Source of the DNA: Planctomycetaceae bacterium | Lineage (GTDB): Bacteria > Planctomycetota > Phycisphaerae > Phycisphaerales > SM1A02 | Assembly (NCBI GenBank): GCA_947490615.1 | Contig: CANLHK010000001.1 | Coordinates: forward strand, 1-64,000 | Length of the DNA stretch: 64,000 nucleotides | Reading direction: 5' to 3' | Shown: in pieces, positions 53,658 to 62,618 of the stretch | Numbering within the stretch: position 1 is the first letter of the stretch | Layout: every line of letters begins with the position of its first letter | The notes under the pieces: model-generated | The model's database searches: none | The model's input: the letters and a program-made list of their open reading frames with translations, nothing else | What the model was told of the DNA's origin: nothing | Position numbers and translations under genes: made by a program

Positions 53658-55466
53658 TCACTCCGTTGGCTGACGCAGCGCCACGGCCGACCACGGCGTG
53701 CCATGGGTCCAACTTGCGGGTTGCGAGTCCGCTGGATCGCCCGACTGGTAGTGCATGAGCGCGTCATCGTGGCGCTTGCGAAACGCGCGTTCGTCTGGTG
53801 AACGCTCAAGGGCGCGCGGCGCGAGTCGATCGAGCTCCTGCAGCGCGAGAGCTTGGAGGCGGACAGCGTCGTTGGCGCGGTGCAGTCGGAAGGCAAACCA
53901 CGCCTCGCGCGCGTACCCCGCGACGATCTGCCTGCCGAGTGTGGCGAGACTCTCACGCCGCGCTGCGATCGCGAGACGCTTGGGATCAAGCGTGCCGACC
54001 TCCTTCTCCTTCAAGCTGCCCTGCTCGCCTTCAAGCGCGCTGCGCTTGAGGATCAACTCATCTTGGGCGTTCACCGCACGAAGCTCGATGCACTGCTCGA
54101 CGAGTTCCGCGAGCTTGACTTCCTGCAATCGCAATGCGTCTTCGAGCGACGAGGGCTTCAGCGAGTTCTCGCGTGCCGCTTCATTGAGGAACCACTCGGC
54201 ATCCTCAATACACACGGCCGCGGGCGCCTTCTCGGCGATGAGGCGATGGGCGAAGGAGATCGTGACCGCAGCGAAACAGAGCGCGATCACCAGACTGCCG
54301 CTGTGGGCGCGCGAGTATTTGCGAAGTCGGTAGATCGGCGAGGCTGGAACCGCAGAGACGGTGGTTCCAGCGAGGTAGTTGCGCACATCGTCCGCGAGCG
54401 CTTCGGGTGTCGCGTAGCGGTCGTCGCGCTCCTTCGACATCGCCTTCATGGGGATCCAGCCCAACTCACGCCGCACCACCGAAGCAAGTCGATGCGGCGT
54501 CGCGCGGCGGAACTGCGCGATGCGACGGGCGTGCTCAGAGCCATCACAGTGGATCGCCGAAAGCCGCACGCTCGGGGTGGGCGGATCGTCTTCGCGAATG
54601 ATGCGCTGGATCTCCGACTGCCCGTTGCTGCGCAGTCGCTTGCCATCGAATGGCGTCACACCGACGAGCAACTCGTACAGGATCACGCCGAGCGAGTAGA
54701 CATCGCTGCGGCCATCGACATCCTCGCTGCCCTGCGCTTGCTCAGGGCTCATGTACTCGGGCGTGCCGATCATCTGGCCGCTTTCGGCGTGCACGGTGTG
54801 CTCACTCATCCGTCGCGTGAGCGCTTGGGCGACACCGAAGTCGATGACCTTCGCGTTGGCGCCACCGCTTCCATCCGCTGCCACGAGGATGTTCGAGGGC
54901 TTGAGATCGCGGTGCACGATCTCCTTATGGTGCGCATATTGGATCGCGTCACAGACCTGCAGAAACAGGCGAAGCCGCTCCTCGATCGTCAGGCGATGCT
55001 CATCGGCGTAGCGCGTCAGCGGCTGCCCATCGACGCGCTCCATCACAAAGAACGGGCGTCCTGACGGAGTCGTTCCCGCATCGAAGACCTTGGCCACATG
55101 CGGGTGGTCCATCAGTGCGAGGAGCTGCATTTCCTGGCCAAAGCGCTCAAGGACCGCCTGCGAGTCCATCCCGAGCTTCACGACTTTGATGGCGACCATC
55201 TGCTCGAAATCGGACATGCGCTTGGCAAGCCAGACTGTTCCAAAGCCACCCGATCCAAGCGGCGTGAGCAACTTGTAATGGCCGACCTCGTCGCCTTCCT
55301 TCTCGGTCCCTTCGCGACGCGCGCCGTTGCGCAGCGTCTGTCCAGGCCGATTGGTGTGCCCTGCTCCACGCGACGAATCGCCAAGCGGCATCGTCTCAGC
55401 GAGCATGGACGCACGGTCTTTGATGTCGTCCTCGCCGTAGGAGCGAGAGTCGGCTGGTGAGTCCAT
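53658..55466 (-). CDS. Membrane Ser/Thr protein kinase
   Basis: A 602-residue PknB-type kinase. Kinase domain about 63-350: LGSGGFGTVWLAKR, VAIKVVKLG, HRDLKPSNIL, DFGVA and GTPEYMSPEQA, with DRYATPEALADDVRNYL ending the kinase. One transmembrane segment (SLVIALCFAAVTISF, about 390-410) leads to an outer domain of about 190 residues rich in charged helices (LQEVKLAELVEQCIELRAVN). GAGG precedes the ATG. Its signal is presumably sensed outside the membrane. No sigma factor adjoins, unlike the kinase at 36380. Confidence 0.93.
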   Translation of the reverse strand: MDSPADSRSYGEDDIKDRASMLAETMPLGDSSRGAGHTNRPGQTLRNGARREGTEKEGDEVGHYKLLTPLGSGGFGTVWLAKRMSDFEQMVAIKVVKLGMDSQAVLERFGQEMQLLALMDHPHVAKVFDAGTTPSGRPFFVMERVDGQPLTRYADEHRLTIEERLRLFLQVCDAIQYAHHKEIVHRDLKPSNILVAADGSGGANAKVIDFGVAQALTRRMSEHTVHAESGQMIGTPEYMSPEQAQGSEDVDGRSDVYSLGVILYELLVGVTPFDGKRLRSNGQSEIQRIIREDDPPTPSVRLSAIHCDGSEHARRIAQFRRATPHRLASVVRRELGWIPMKAMSKERDDRYATPEALADDVRNYLAGTTVSAVPASPIYRLRKYSRAHSGSLVIALCFAAVTISFAHRLIAEKAPAAVCIEDAEWFLNEAARENSLKPSSLEDALRLQEVKLAELVEQCIELRAVNAQDELILKRSALEGEQGSLKEKEVGTLDPKRLAIAARRESLATLGRQIVAGYAREAWFAFRLHRANDAVRLQALALQELDRLAPRALERSPDERAFRKRHDDALMHYQSGDPADSQPASWTHGTPWSAVALRQPTE

Positions 55467-55589
55467 GCGTCTTCCTCAAGGGCAGTTTCTGCGCGACACG
55501 GCTGTTTGTCGGCGCAAACGACGATTCACTGAAGTTGCTCGTGCGACGACTGAGGCCGTCTGTGCGGGCGGTAGCGGTCGCGCCACGAA

Positions 55590-55634
55590 CAAAAACACCG
55601 ACGCGCCCGTTGGAAGGGCGCGTCTTGTGTTTGT
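55590..55634. terminator. Bidirectional hairpin terminator after gltA
   Basis: A 9-bp perfect stem (gacgcgccc 55600-55608 with gggcgcgtc 55616-55624, 7-nt loop). On the minus strand it is followed by ggtgtttttg, and on the plus strand by ttgtgtttgttt. It should end gltA transcription beyond the minisatellite. Confidence 0.8.
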
Positions 55635-55642
55635 TTCGGTGC

Positions 55643-55750
55643 CCTGACACGCGCTTAGGCGCGTTGGGACCGCGCACGCGCTTAGCCGCGTTGGGACCTG
55701 ACACGCGCTTAGGCGCGTTGGGACCTCGCACGCGCTTAGCCGCGTTGGGA
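55643..55750. repeat. 27-bp minisatellite, 4 copies, at the gltA 3' end
   Basis: Four head-to-tail 27-bp units; units 1 and 3 are identical and units 2 and 4 nearly so, indicating duplication of a 54-bp dimer. Each unit contains an acgcg-ttag-type hairpin core. The gltA-proximal unit (55724-55750) holds the last codons of gltA. As 27 is a multiple of three, each unit carries an in-frame TAA for the gltA frame. Confidence 0.92.
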
Positions 55751-56977
55751 CATCGCAATGTACGGCGCGGCGTGCGGGCCGTTGTACTTGGCCTGCGGGC
55801 GGATAAGACGGTTGTCCTGAAGCTGCTCGATGCAGTGTCCGCACCAACCCGACATGCGGCTCATGGCAAACATGCAGGTGAAGAGGTCGGTCTTGATGCC
55901 GAGGCAGTGGTAGGTCGTGGCGCTGTAGAAGTCGACATTCGGGAAGATCCCCTTGCCAGCCTTGGCGTCGAGCACGATCCCTTCGATCTTCTGACTCATC
56001 TCAAAGAGCTGGTTGTTGCCCGTGTCCGACGCGATCTGCTTGGCGAAGGTCTTGAGATAGGTCGCGCGCGGGTCGTACGCCTTGTAGACGCGGTGACCGA
56101 AGCCCATGATGAGCTCCTTGCGCTCGAGCTTCCCCTTGATGAACGGCTCGACATTGTCCATCGAGCCGATCTCGTCGAGCATGATCATGACTTCTTCGTT
56201 GGCACCGCCGTGGAGCGGGCCTTTCAGCGTGCCCACTGCGGTGGTCATCGCGCTGTACATGTCGCTAAGTGTGGCGATGGTGACGCGCCCCGCGAAAGTC
56301 GACGCGTTGAGCCCGTGATCGGCGTGCAGAATCAGACAAATGTCGAGTCCGCGCGTCATCGCCTCGGTCGGCTTCTCGCCATTGAGCATCCACAGGAAAT
56401 TCGTGGCGATGTCAAACGAGGCGTTGGGGCGAACAAACGACTTGCCCGAACGATGCCGATCAAAGTTGGCGATCAGAGTCGGAGTCTTGGCGACGAGTCG
56501 CAGCGACTGACGCTTGGCGGACTCGATGCCCTGTGGGGTCGTCTCACTTGAAATCGCGTCGGCGTCGTGGAGCGAAAGCGCCGAAACCAGCGTGCGCAGC
56601 GCGTGCATCGGCACGGCGTCCTTGGGGATCTGCCGAATCATGTCGTAGATCGCGTCAGGAATCTCATACTCCGCCTGCAGCGCCGACTGCAACGCCGTGA
56701 GCTCGCTCTGGTTGGGGAGCCGAGTGTTCCAGAGCAGATAGACGGTCTCTTCGTAGGTCGAGTTGCGCGCGAGCGCGTCGATCTCGATACCGACATACTC
56801 GAGCACACCCTTGCCTCCATCGATGAACGACATCTGCGTCTCAGCTGCGATGGTGTTGGCGAGACCCTTGTCGAAGATCGGTGCAGCGGGCGCGGCCACT
56901 GCTGCGGTTGGAGTGGTGCTCATGGTCGGGGTCGAGGCGGGGTTCATGGCAGGAAGCGGCGACGAGGCGATGGACAT
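55736..56977 (-). CDS. gltA: Citrate synthase
   Basis: A 413-residue TCA-cycle enzyme condensing acetyl-CoA and oxaloacetate. Catalytic and binding motifs: HADHGLNAST, GPLHGGANEEV with the first His, GFGHRVYKAYDPR with the second, the active-site Asp in PNVDFYSATTYH, and a C-terminal RPQAKYNGP. Start alternatives are ATG 56992, 56977 and 56923; the last begins nearest to the family core (MSTTPTAAV), while GGA precedes 56977. The stop lies in the terminal unit of a 27-bp repeat array. Confidence 0.95.
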   Translation of the reverse strand: MSIASSPLPAMNPASTPTMSTTPTAAVAAPAAPIFDKGLANTIAAETQMSFIDGGKGVLEYVGIEIDALARNSTYEETVYLLWNTRLPNQSELTALQSALQAEYEIPDAIYDMIRQIPKDAVPMHALRTLVSALSLHDADAISSETTPQGIESAKRQSLRLVAKTPTLIANFDRHRSGKSFVRPNASFDIATNFLWMLNGEKPTEAMTRGLDICLILHADHGLNASTFAGRVTIATLSDMYSAMTTAVGTLKGPLHGGANEEVMIMLDEIGSMDNVEPFIKGKLERKELIMGFGHRVYKAYDPRATYLKTFAKQIASDTGNNQLFEMSQKIEGIVLDAKAGKGIFPNVDFYSATTYHCLGIKTDLFTCMFAMSRMSGWCGHCIEQLQDNRLIRPQAKYNGPHAAPYIAMSQRG

Positions 56978-57189
56978 CGGGGGTTCCAACATCGGCAGTG
57001 GCCGATCGGAAGGCAACTTTCAGAATCCCCTCTCGGCGCACCACAAAAACGGCGCGATGCCCGCGAAGGACGAAGAGCGAAGATGCTAGCGAAAGCACCT
57101 CGCCGATGGAACCAACAGCGCCCTAAGCACACAATTCACACGCGGTTCTCGGCGCCGCGCGCCTGAGACTGCAAAGACGGCGCGGTAGC

Positions 57190-58386
57190 ATGCAGGGCAT
57201 GTTTCTCATCCCGTTGGGAACCGATCGTGACGGCGGCAAACGGCCCATCGTGGTCCCGCTGTTGGTGATCGTCTGTCTCTTCGTGTTCTTGCTGTCCCGA
57301 GTGGGGACGAAGGACGGCCAGGAAGACTTCATCGATCAGTACGCGATCTCCTACTTAGGCTTCGAGTGGTGGCAGCCGGTCACGCACCAGTTCCTCCACG
57401 GCGGCTGGATGCACCTGATCGGGAACATGTTCTTTCTCGCTGCGTTTGGCGTGGTCCTTGAGAGCCGACTCGGGCATCTCGGTCTTCTCGCGTTCTACTT
57501 GCTCGGTGGAGCACTCGCTGGAATCGCCCAAGTGTGGATTGGCTACTGGGCGGAGCCAGTGAGCAGCGTCATCCCCTGCGTCGGAGCGAGCGGTTCGATC
57601 TCGGCACTCATGGGTGCGGTCTTCGCGCTGCATCCCCGCGCGCAGGTCCGAGGCCTTGCCATTCCGCAGTTCGTTCCCGCGCAAATCTCGATCCGTTGGA
57701 TGATCGCCTTCGCGGTCGCGGTCGATGTCGTGCGCACGATCCTCGACTTCACCCGCGGTGGCGGCAGCGGGATCGCCACACTCGCGCACCTTGGCGGATT
57801 GGCTGCGGGATTCGCGGGTGGCATCCTGCTTCTCAAGACTGGCATTCTCAAGCGCAACGACTTCGACGCGCTCTATCTGTTCAAGCAGTGGCGACGCCGA
57901 CGCGAGCTGCGCGCCGTCATGCAAGAGAGTGGCACGAGCGGCGCTGGAGGCCTCATTGCCGCGCGTGTTGCAGCGCAAGGCCGTGATCAGGAAACTCCCG
58001 CCCAGCGCACACTGCGCGCCACGATCGCTGCAGCACACCGCGAACGGGACATTCCCTTGGCTGCGACGCTTTATGTGGAGCTCCTCGGCACAGCGCCCGA
58101 CGCCACGCTTCCTGCACCGATCCAACTCGATGTCGCCAACACACTCGCCTCGCAAGGGCAGCACCAATCGGCGGTGCGGGCCTACACGCTCTACCTCGAG
58201 CGCTTTCGCACCAGTGCCGCGTGCGACGATGTGCGCTTCATGAAGGCCACCATCGAAGTGCGCCGATTGCGCGACGGCCGCGCTGGTCTGGCGACGCTTG
58301 ACGCGTTCAACGGGCGCGCGCTGAGTCGTGAGCACGCTGAACTCGTCTCACAGTTGCGCGCCGAGTGTGGTGGTGCGAAGGCATGA
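57190..58386 (+). CDS. Rhomboid family intramembrane protease with TPR-like tail
   Basis: A 398-residue membrane protein. The rhomboid core (about 20-220) has about six helices with the HQFLHGGWMHLIGNMFFLA motif, the nucleophile in GASGSISAL and the catalytic His in LAHLGGLAAGF. The C-terminal about 170 residues are soluble with TPR-like helices (LDVANTLASQGQHQSAVRAY). Substrates are unknown. The start ATG at 57190 or 57199 are both acceptable. It overlaps trpF by ATGA. Confidence 0.93.
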   Translation: MQGMFLIPLGTDRDGGKRPIVVPLLVIVCLFVFLLSRVGTKDGQEDFIDQYAISYLGFEWWQPVTHQFLHGGWMHLIGNMFFLAAFGVVLESRLGHLGLLAFYLLGGALAGIAQVWIGYWAEPVSSVIPCVGASGSISALMGAVFALHPRAQVRGLAIPQFVPAQISIRWMIAFAVAVDVVRTILDFTRGGGSGIATLAHLGGLAAGFAGGILLLKTGILKRNDFDALYLFKQWRRRRELRAVMQESGTSGAGGLIAARVAAQGRDQETPAQRTLRATIAAAHRERDIPLAATLYVELLGTAPDATLPAPIQLDVANTLASQGQHQSAVRAYTLYLERFRTSAACDDVRFMKATIEVRRLRDGRAGLATLDAFNGRALSREHAELVSQLRAECGGAKA

Positions 58387-59030
58387 ATCCCGACGCAAGG
58401 CGCGCGAAGATCAAGATCTGCGGCGTGCGCGATCGCGCGACGGTGGAGTGTGCAGCTCATGCGGGAGCCGACTACCTCGGCGTCGTGCTGGTTGCGAGCA
58501 GTCCGCGCGCGGTGACTCCCCTCGAGGCGACCGAACTTTCCAACGCCATTCGTGGAGCTGGCGCGATCCCTGTGGCGGTTCTCCGACTTGACCCCAACGG
58601 CGCGCCGCTCGACGCGACACTTCTGCGCGCGCTCGAGCGTTTCGAGATTCTCCAGTTTCACGGGGACGAACAACCACGCGATCTCGCGCCGTGGCTGCAA
58701 TGGGAATGTTGGAAGGGTCTGCCCTTCGCGCCGATGGCGCTTCGTGAGTGGCTTGACCACGACGGCTCGGTTCGCGTCACACGACTCATTGTTGACGGCG
58801 CGACGGCTGGCAGCGGAGCGTCGTGGAACTACGCGGAGTTTGGCGCGCTCGAGCCGAGCATTCGGGAGCGCTGTTTTCTCGCGGGTGGACTGAGCACCAG
58901 CAGCGTCGCGCACGCGATCGGACAGGCGCGCCCGTGGGGCGTGGATGTCTCAAGCGGAGTTGAAAGCGCTCGCGGTGTGAAGGACCACGCGTTGATCCGC
59001 GCGTTCATCGACGCTGTGCACGCGGCGTAA
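58383..59030 (+). CDS. trpF: Phosphoribosylanthranilate isomerase
   Basis: A 215-residue TIM-barrel enzyme of tryptophan synthesis converting N-(5-phosphoribosyl)anthranilate to CdRP. It shows KICGVRDRATVECAAHAGAD with the catalytic Cys, VVLVASSPRAV, LQFHGDE, LIVDG with the catalytic Asp, LAGGLSTSSV and DVSSGVESARGVKD. It starts within the end of the rhomboid gene (ATGA), far from other trp genes, which is common in this phylum. Confidence 0.95.
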   Translation: MNPDARRAKIKICGVRDRATVECAAHAGADYLGVVLVASSPRAVTPLEATELSNAIRGAGAIPVAVLRLDPNGAPLDATLLRALERFEILQFHGDEQPRDLAPWLQWECWKGLPFAPMALREWLDHDGSVRVTRLIVDGATAGSGASWNYAEFGALEPSIRERCFLAGGLSTSSVAHAIGQARPWGVDVSSGVESARGVKDHALIRAFIDAVHAA

Positions 59031-59039
59031 CGGTCGCGC

Positions 59040-60371
59040 TCACACTCCGACAGCGATCTGCGTGCGCGTCGAGCCAAGCTCGGAGACCCAGTTGCGCATT
59101 TCCGCACGACAGGAATCCCACGCACGCGAGGTGCGCACCGCGAGGAACGCGTGGTACATCGAAAGAAGCGCAGCATCAAAGGTCGCGAAACTGTCGAGGC
59201 GCTCCTCGAGGCCAGCGCGCAGTGACTGCGGCTTGTCCTCAGGCTTCGGAAGTTTCAGCCCTGAGACCTCAAAGCGATCGCCCTGCAGCGTGCACTCCCA
59301 CACCCGATCGTGCGCCGAGACGGTGAGCCCAATCTTGCGTGGCCACTTCCCCAGTTGCACCGCGCGAGCAGTCTCGGCGCGACGCGTTGGAGCATCGCCG
59401 CGAAGACTCGTGCGCCCCGACACTCCCCAAGCGCACTCCAAGTCAAGGGTCTTGTCGAGCACGATGGCGAAGTCGCCTTCATCAGTCTCGACGATCCCTT
59501 CGCGCGTTTCGGCGTGCCACCAGAGCCAGTAGAGAAAGAGATTGCCAAGGAAATCCTGTGGTTCCTGCGCCGTCCACGGGAGTTCAGGGCGATCGGCTGA
59601 CGCACGCGAACCATCTTCGCGGGCGAGTTCGATCTCGGGCGGAGCACTCGAAAGCGGATGCGCGCGCAATTCGTCGTAGTCGCTCGTGCGACCCTTGGTC
59701 ACGAGATAGTCGAGCGCCAGTCGTCCAGCGCTGCGCGGTTCAATGGCGACACCAAGCGAGTCAAGCATGAGACGACGCAACGCCGCGACTTCCACATCGC
59801 TCGTGATCGGCGCATAGAGCGCGCCCTTGGAAAAGTCCCACCAAATGGGCGTGTGCTTGGGACGGCGATACCGTCCTTCGGCGATCTCTTCATCGATGCG
59901 GCGCATCGCTTCGTCTCGCGCATCCTTGCGCGCGGCGCGTGGCAGAAATCCACTGGCATCATCGGTCGAACCCGCTGCACCTGCGTCCCGTGCAGTGCGA
60001 CCGCCTCCACTTGATTTGCTCGCCGACTTCCCGCGCGAGGATGTACGAGACTCGCTCGCAGCCTGCGCGAAATGCGCGTCCTCGGCCATCGCGATGTAGG
60101 CGCGCTTGATCTCAGGTGGCACTCGCACGGCGTCGGCGCGGAATCCAAGCAGAAGGCCGCTGCCAAAGCCGATGCGTTCGTAGTCAAACGCGCGATCAAA
60201 CAAGTGGCGACCCGCTGTCCAGCCGACATGGAGCTCGCCGGGCTTGATCGGCTCGAGTTCACCAAGGGCGTGTGCGCGCAGCGCCTCGAACCGCTCGGGA
60301 TCGAGCATGTCGGGTGCATCGCCAACGACGGAGAAACGACGGTACGAGATGGCGCCAGAACGGAAGGGCAT
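59040..60371 (-). CDS. RdgC-like recombination-associated protein
   Basis: A 443-residue protein with the start pattern MPFRSGAISYRRF and similar features to RdgC-family proteins from non-gammaproteobacteria (GWTAGRHLFDRAFDYERIGF, LDYLVTKGRT). RdgC binds DNA and influences RecA. A Ser/Gly-rich insert (about 105-140) is unusual. The start was chosen at MPFRSG as the family N-terminus. It is 84 bases downstream of hpnH on the same strand. Confidence 0.6.
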   Translation of the reverse strand: MPFRSGAISYRRFSVVGDAPDMLDPERFEALRAHALGELEPIKPGELHVGWTAGRHLFDRAFDYERIGFGSGLLLGFRADAVRVPPEIKRAYIAMAEDAHFAQAASESRTSSRGKSASKSSGGGRTARDAGAAGSTDDASGFLPRAARKDARDEAMRRIDEEIAEGRYRRPKHTPIWWDFSKGALYAPITSDVEVAALRRLMLDSLGVAIEPRSAGRLALDYLVTKGRTSDYDELRAHPLSSAPPEIELAREDGSRASADRPELPWTAQEPQDFLGNLFLYWLWWHAETREGIVETDEGDFAIVLDKTLDLECAWGVSGRTSLRGDAPTRRAETARAVQLGKWPRKIGLTVSAHDRVWECTLQGDRFEVSGLKLPKPEDKPQSLRAGLEERLDSFATFDAALLSMYHAFLAVRTSRAWDSCRAEMRNWVSELGSTRTQIAVGV

Positions 60372-60455
60372 TCCGTCAGTGTCGCTGCAGGAGCGGCCTC
60401 GTGCGCTGCTCAACTCGGAAAGACAAGTTGTGCACAGTGCCGCTTGACGCGGCGC

Positions 60456-61628
60456 TCAATCCCGCGGAAGGCCGACCTGCACCAATGCGCTTCGGGGCGC
60501 GAATTGTCGCGTCGTCCCAGGCCCCTTGCGCTCCGTGAGGTCGAGCGCGAGCTTGTCGGCGGCGCCTCGGTTCTTGTAGCGCCACGCGACCATCGCCTTC
60601 ACCGTCGCGCAGAGTCCGCCAAGACTCCGAAACGTGTGGTCCACCGCCGAGGCCTCGTAGCCCGAGTGCACCATGCAGTCGGCGCACTTGGCGTTGCCGC
60701 TTTTTCGGCCGTAGCGCTCCCACTTCGTCGTGGCCATGAGCTCTGCGAAGGTGTCGGCGTAGCCCTCCTGCAAGAGGTAGCACGGCTTCTGCCAGCCGAA
60801 GATGTTGAAGCACGGCATCCCCCACGGCGTGCACTCGTAGTCGCGCAATCCCATGAGAAACTCCAGGAAGAGCGGCGACTGGTTGAAGCGCCATCGCGGC
60901 TTCTTCGCATCGCTCCTCTGGCACGGAGTTCCGTCGCGGTTCGAGAGAATCATCGCAAACAGCGCCTCCGTGCGTTGGCGGCGAAGGAACGCCCCTTGGT
61001 TGGCAGCCTTCTCGTAGGCGTAACCAGGCGAGAGCATCATCCCCTCGACTCCGAGCTCCATTATCTCATCGAAGAACGCGCGGACGGCGTTGGGATCGGC
61101 ACCCTCGAAGAGCGTGGTGTTCGTGGTCACGCGAAACCCGCGATCGATCGCCAAGCGCATCGCGTCGACGGCCTTGGTGAAAGTTCCCTCTCTGCAGACC
61201 GCAAAGTCGTGGTGCTCCTCGAGCCCATCAAGATGCACGCTCAGCGTCAGATACTTCGACGGCGTGAACCAGCCCGCGAGCAACTTCTCTTTCAGCAGAA
61301 TTGCGTTGGTGCAGAGGTAGACATACTTCCGCCGCGCCACCAATCCCTCGACGATCTCCTTGATGTGCGGATGAAGGAGCGGCTCGCCGCCCGGGATGGA
61401 GACCATCGGCGCGCCGCACTCAGAAACGGCGTCAAAGCACTGCTGCGGCGTGAGCTGCCGCTTGAGAACATGGGCGGGATATTGGATCTTCCCGCAGCCC
61501 GCACAGGCGAGATTGCAGCGCAACAGCGGCTCCAACATGAGGACCAAGGGGTAGCGCGTGCGTCCGCGAAGCCGTTGCTTGAGGACATACGAGGCGACGG
61601 TCCACATCTGGCTAGCGGGTACGGGCAT
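60456..61628 (-). CDS. hpnH: Hopanoid biosynthesis radical SAM protein HpnH
   Basis: A 390-residue radical SAM enzyme, adenosylhopane synthase, which joins the 5'-deoxyadenosyl group of SAM to diploptene. The 4Fe-4S cysteines are Cys38-x3-Cys42-x2-Cys45 (CNLACAGC). Family features include CGKIQYP, VSIPGGEPLLHP, LSVHLDGLEEHHDFA and the PCYLLQEGY region near the end. It is the only hopanoid gene in the window, so the rest of the pathway lies elsewhere or this copy acts alone. Confidence 0.95.
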   Translation of the reverse strand: MPVPASQMWTVASYVLKQRLRGRTRYPLVLMLEPLLRCNLACAGCGKIQYPAHVLKRQLTPQQCFDAVSECGAPMVSIPGGEPLLHPHIKEIVEGLVARRKYVYLCTNAILLKEKLLAGWFTPSKYLTLSVHLDGLEEHHDFAVCREGTFTKAVDAMRLAIDRGFRVTTNTTLFEGADPNAVRAFFDEIMELGVEGMMLSPGYAYEKAANQGAFLRRQRTEALFAMILSNRDGTPCQRSDAKKPRWRFNQSPLFLEFLMGLRDYECTPWGMPCFNIFGWQKPCYLLQEGYADTFAELMATTKWERYGRKSGNAKCADCMVHSGYEASAVDHTFRSLGGLCATVKAMVAWRYKNRGAADKLALDLTERKGPGTTRQFAPRSALVQVGLPRD

Positions 61629-61927
61629 CGGAAGGGAGTTCAGTCAGAGGTCGGACGACGAAGCTCCGATTCTAGGAAATTCAAAGGTCGTCCGAACCGT
61701 GAGCGGAACAAGAGGCGTAGCGCGCAGCCATGCCGCCATCGTTGGCTTTTTCTTTCCACCCAACAGAGCAGTTCGAGGCGCTGGCGGACCTTCTCTCACA
61801 CGAGGTCCCCCTTCGACTGAGCACCGCGTTCTGCTGTCTGACCTCGGCAGTGCGGGAGGGCTGTGCGCGGTCGAGAGTCAGCGTCTGCGGTAGAGTGCGC
61901 GCGCGCCACGGAACGGCGCAACGCACC
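61629..61927. promoter_or_regulatory. Divergent region between hpnH and sigma factor, with a 9-bp inverted repeat
   Basis: About 300 bases. It holds a perfect 9-bp inverted repeat, tcggacgac at 61651-61659 and gtcgtccga at 61687-61695, 27 bases apart, close to the hpnH start. Such a site could be an operator or a hairpin; no -35/-10 pair is certain. Confidence 0.4.
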
Positions 61928-62572
61928 GTGCACGCCGCCAACGATCCCACCACCCTTCAAACCAAGAGCGACGAGGACCTCCTCGTGCTGCACCGCGCTG
62001 GTGACGCGCGGGCGCTTCGCGTGCTCATCGAGCGCTACTCGGGCGAACTCCACGGATTCCTCACCCGCCTCGTCGGTTCCTCCGCGGGAGCCGACGATGT
62101 GTTTCAGGAGGCGTTCCTGCAAGTGCACCTCTCGGCGGATCTCTTTGACGCCGAACGACGCTTCAAGCCCTGGCTCTACACCATCGCCGCGAACAAGGGC
62201 CGCGACTTTCTGCGCCGACAGAAGCGCCGCTTTGCCGTGAGCCTCGATGCGCCAGTCTCCGCTAACGCGAATGCGGGGCTCATCGATCTGCTTCCTGGAA
62301 ACTCCGAGCAGCCGAGTCACGCCAGCGCTTCGAGTGACGATGCCGCGATCGTCAAAGTGGTGATCGATGGACTTCCTGCACACCTGCGGGAAATCCTGCT
62401 GCTCTCGTACTTCCAGAAACTGAGCTACGCACAGATCGCTGACAGCCTGTCGATTCCGCTCGGCACCGTGAAGAGCCGCCTCCACGCAGCCGTCGCGTCG
62501 TTCTCGCAAAGCTGGAAGACTGCGCGCGCAACGCAAGAACTCAACGCACGATCGGCGAGGCCAAATCGATGA
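61928..62572 (+). CDS. ECF sigma factor
   Basis: A 214-residue ECF sigma factor. Region 2 (GADDVFQEAFLQVHLSADLF, FKPWLYTIAANKGRDFLRR) and region 4 (LPAHLREILLLSYFQKLSYA, IPLGTVKSRLHAAV) are typical. The GTG start is inferred from where sigma-like text begins; the frame is open about 65 codons earlier. It is followed after 46 bases by a membrane protein that is probably its partner. Confidence 0.88.
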   Translation: MHAANDPTTLQTKSDEDLLVLHRAGDARALRVLIERYSGELHGFLTRLVGSSAGADDVFQEAFLQVHLSADLFDAERRFKPWLYTIAANKGRDFLRRQKRRFAVSLDAPVSANANAGLIDLLPGNSEQPSHASASSDDAAIVKVVIDGLPAHLREILLLSYFQKLSYAQIADSLSIPLGTVKSRLHAAVASFSQSWKTARATQELNARSARPNR

Positions 62573-62618
62573 GGTCGAGCTTCGCCATCTTCGCTCGGTC
62601 AGCAAGGGTTCACACACG

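Noticed and set aside
55476-55847. Frame giving a VPTRLSAC repeat protein across the 27-bp array
   Set aside because: It is one of several frames through the minisatellite, lacks a start site and overlaps gltA in antisense-like reading.
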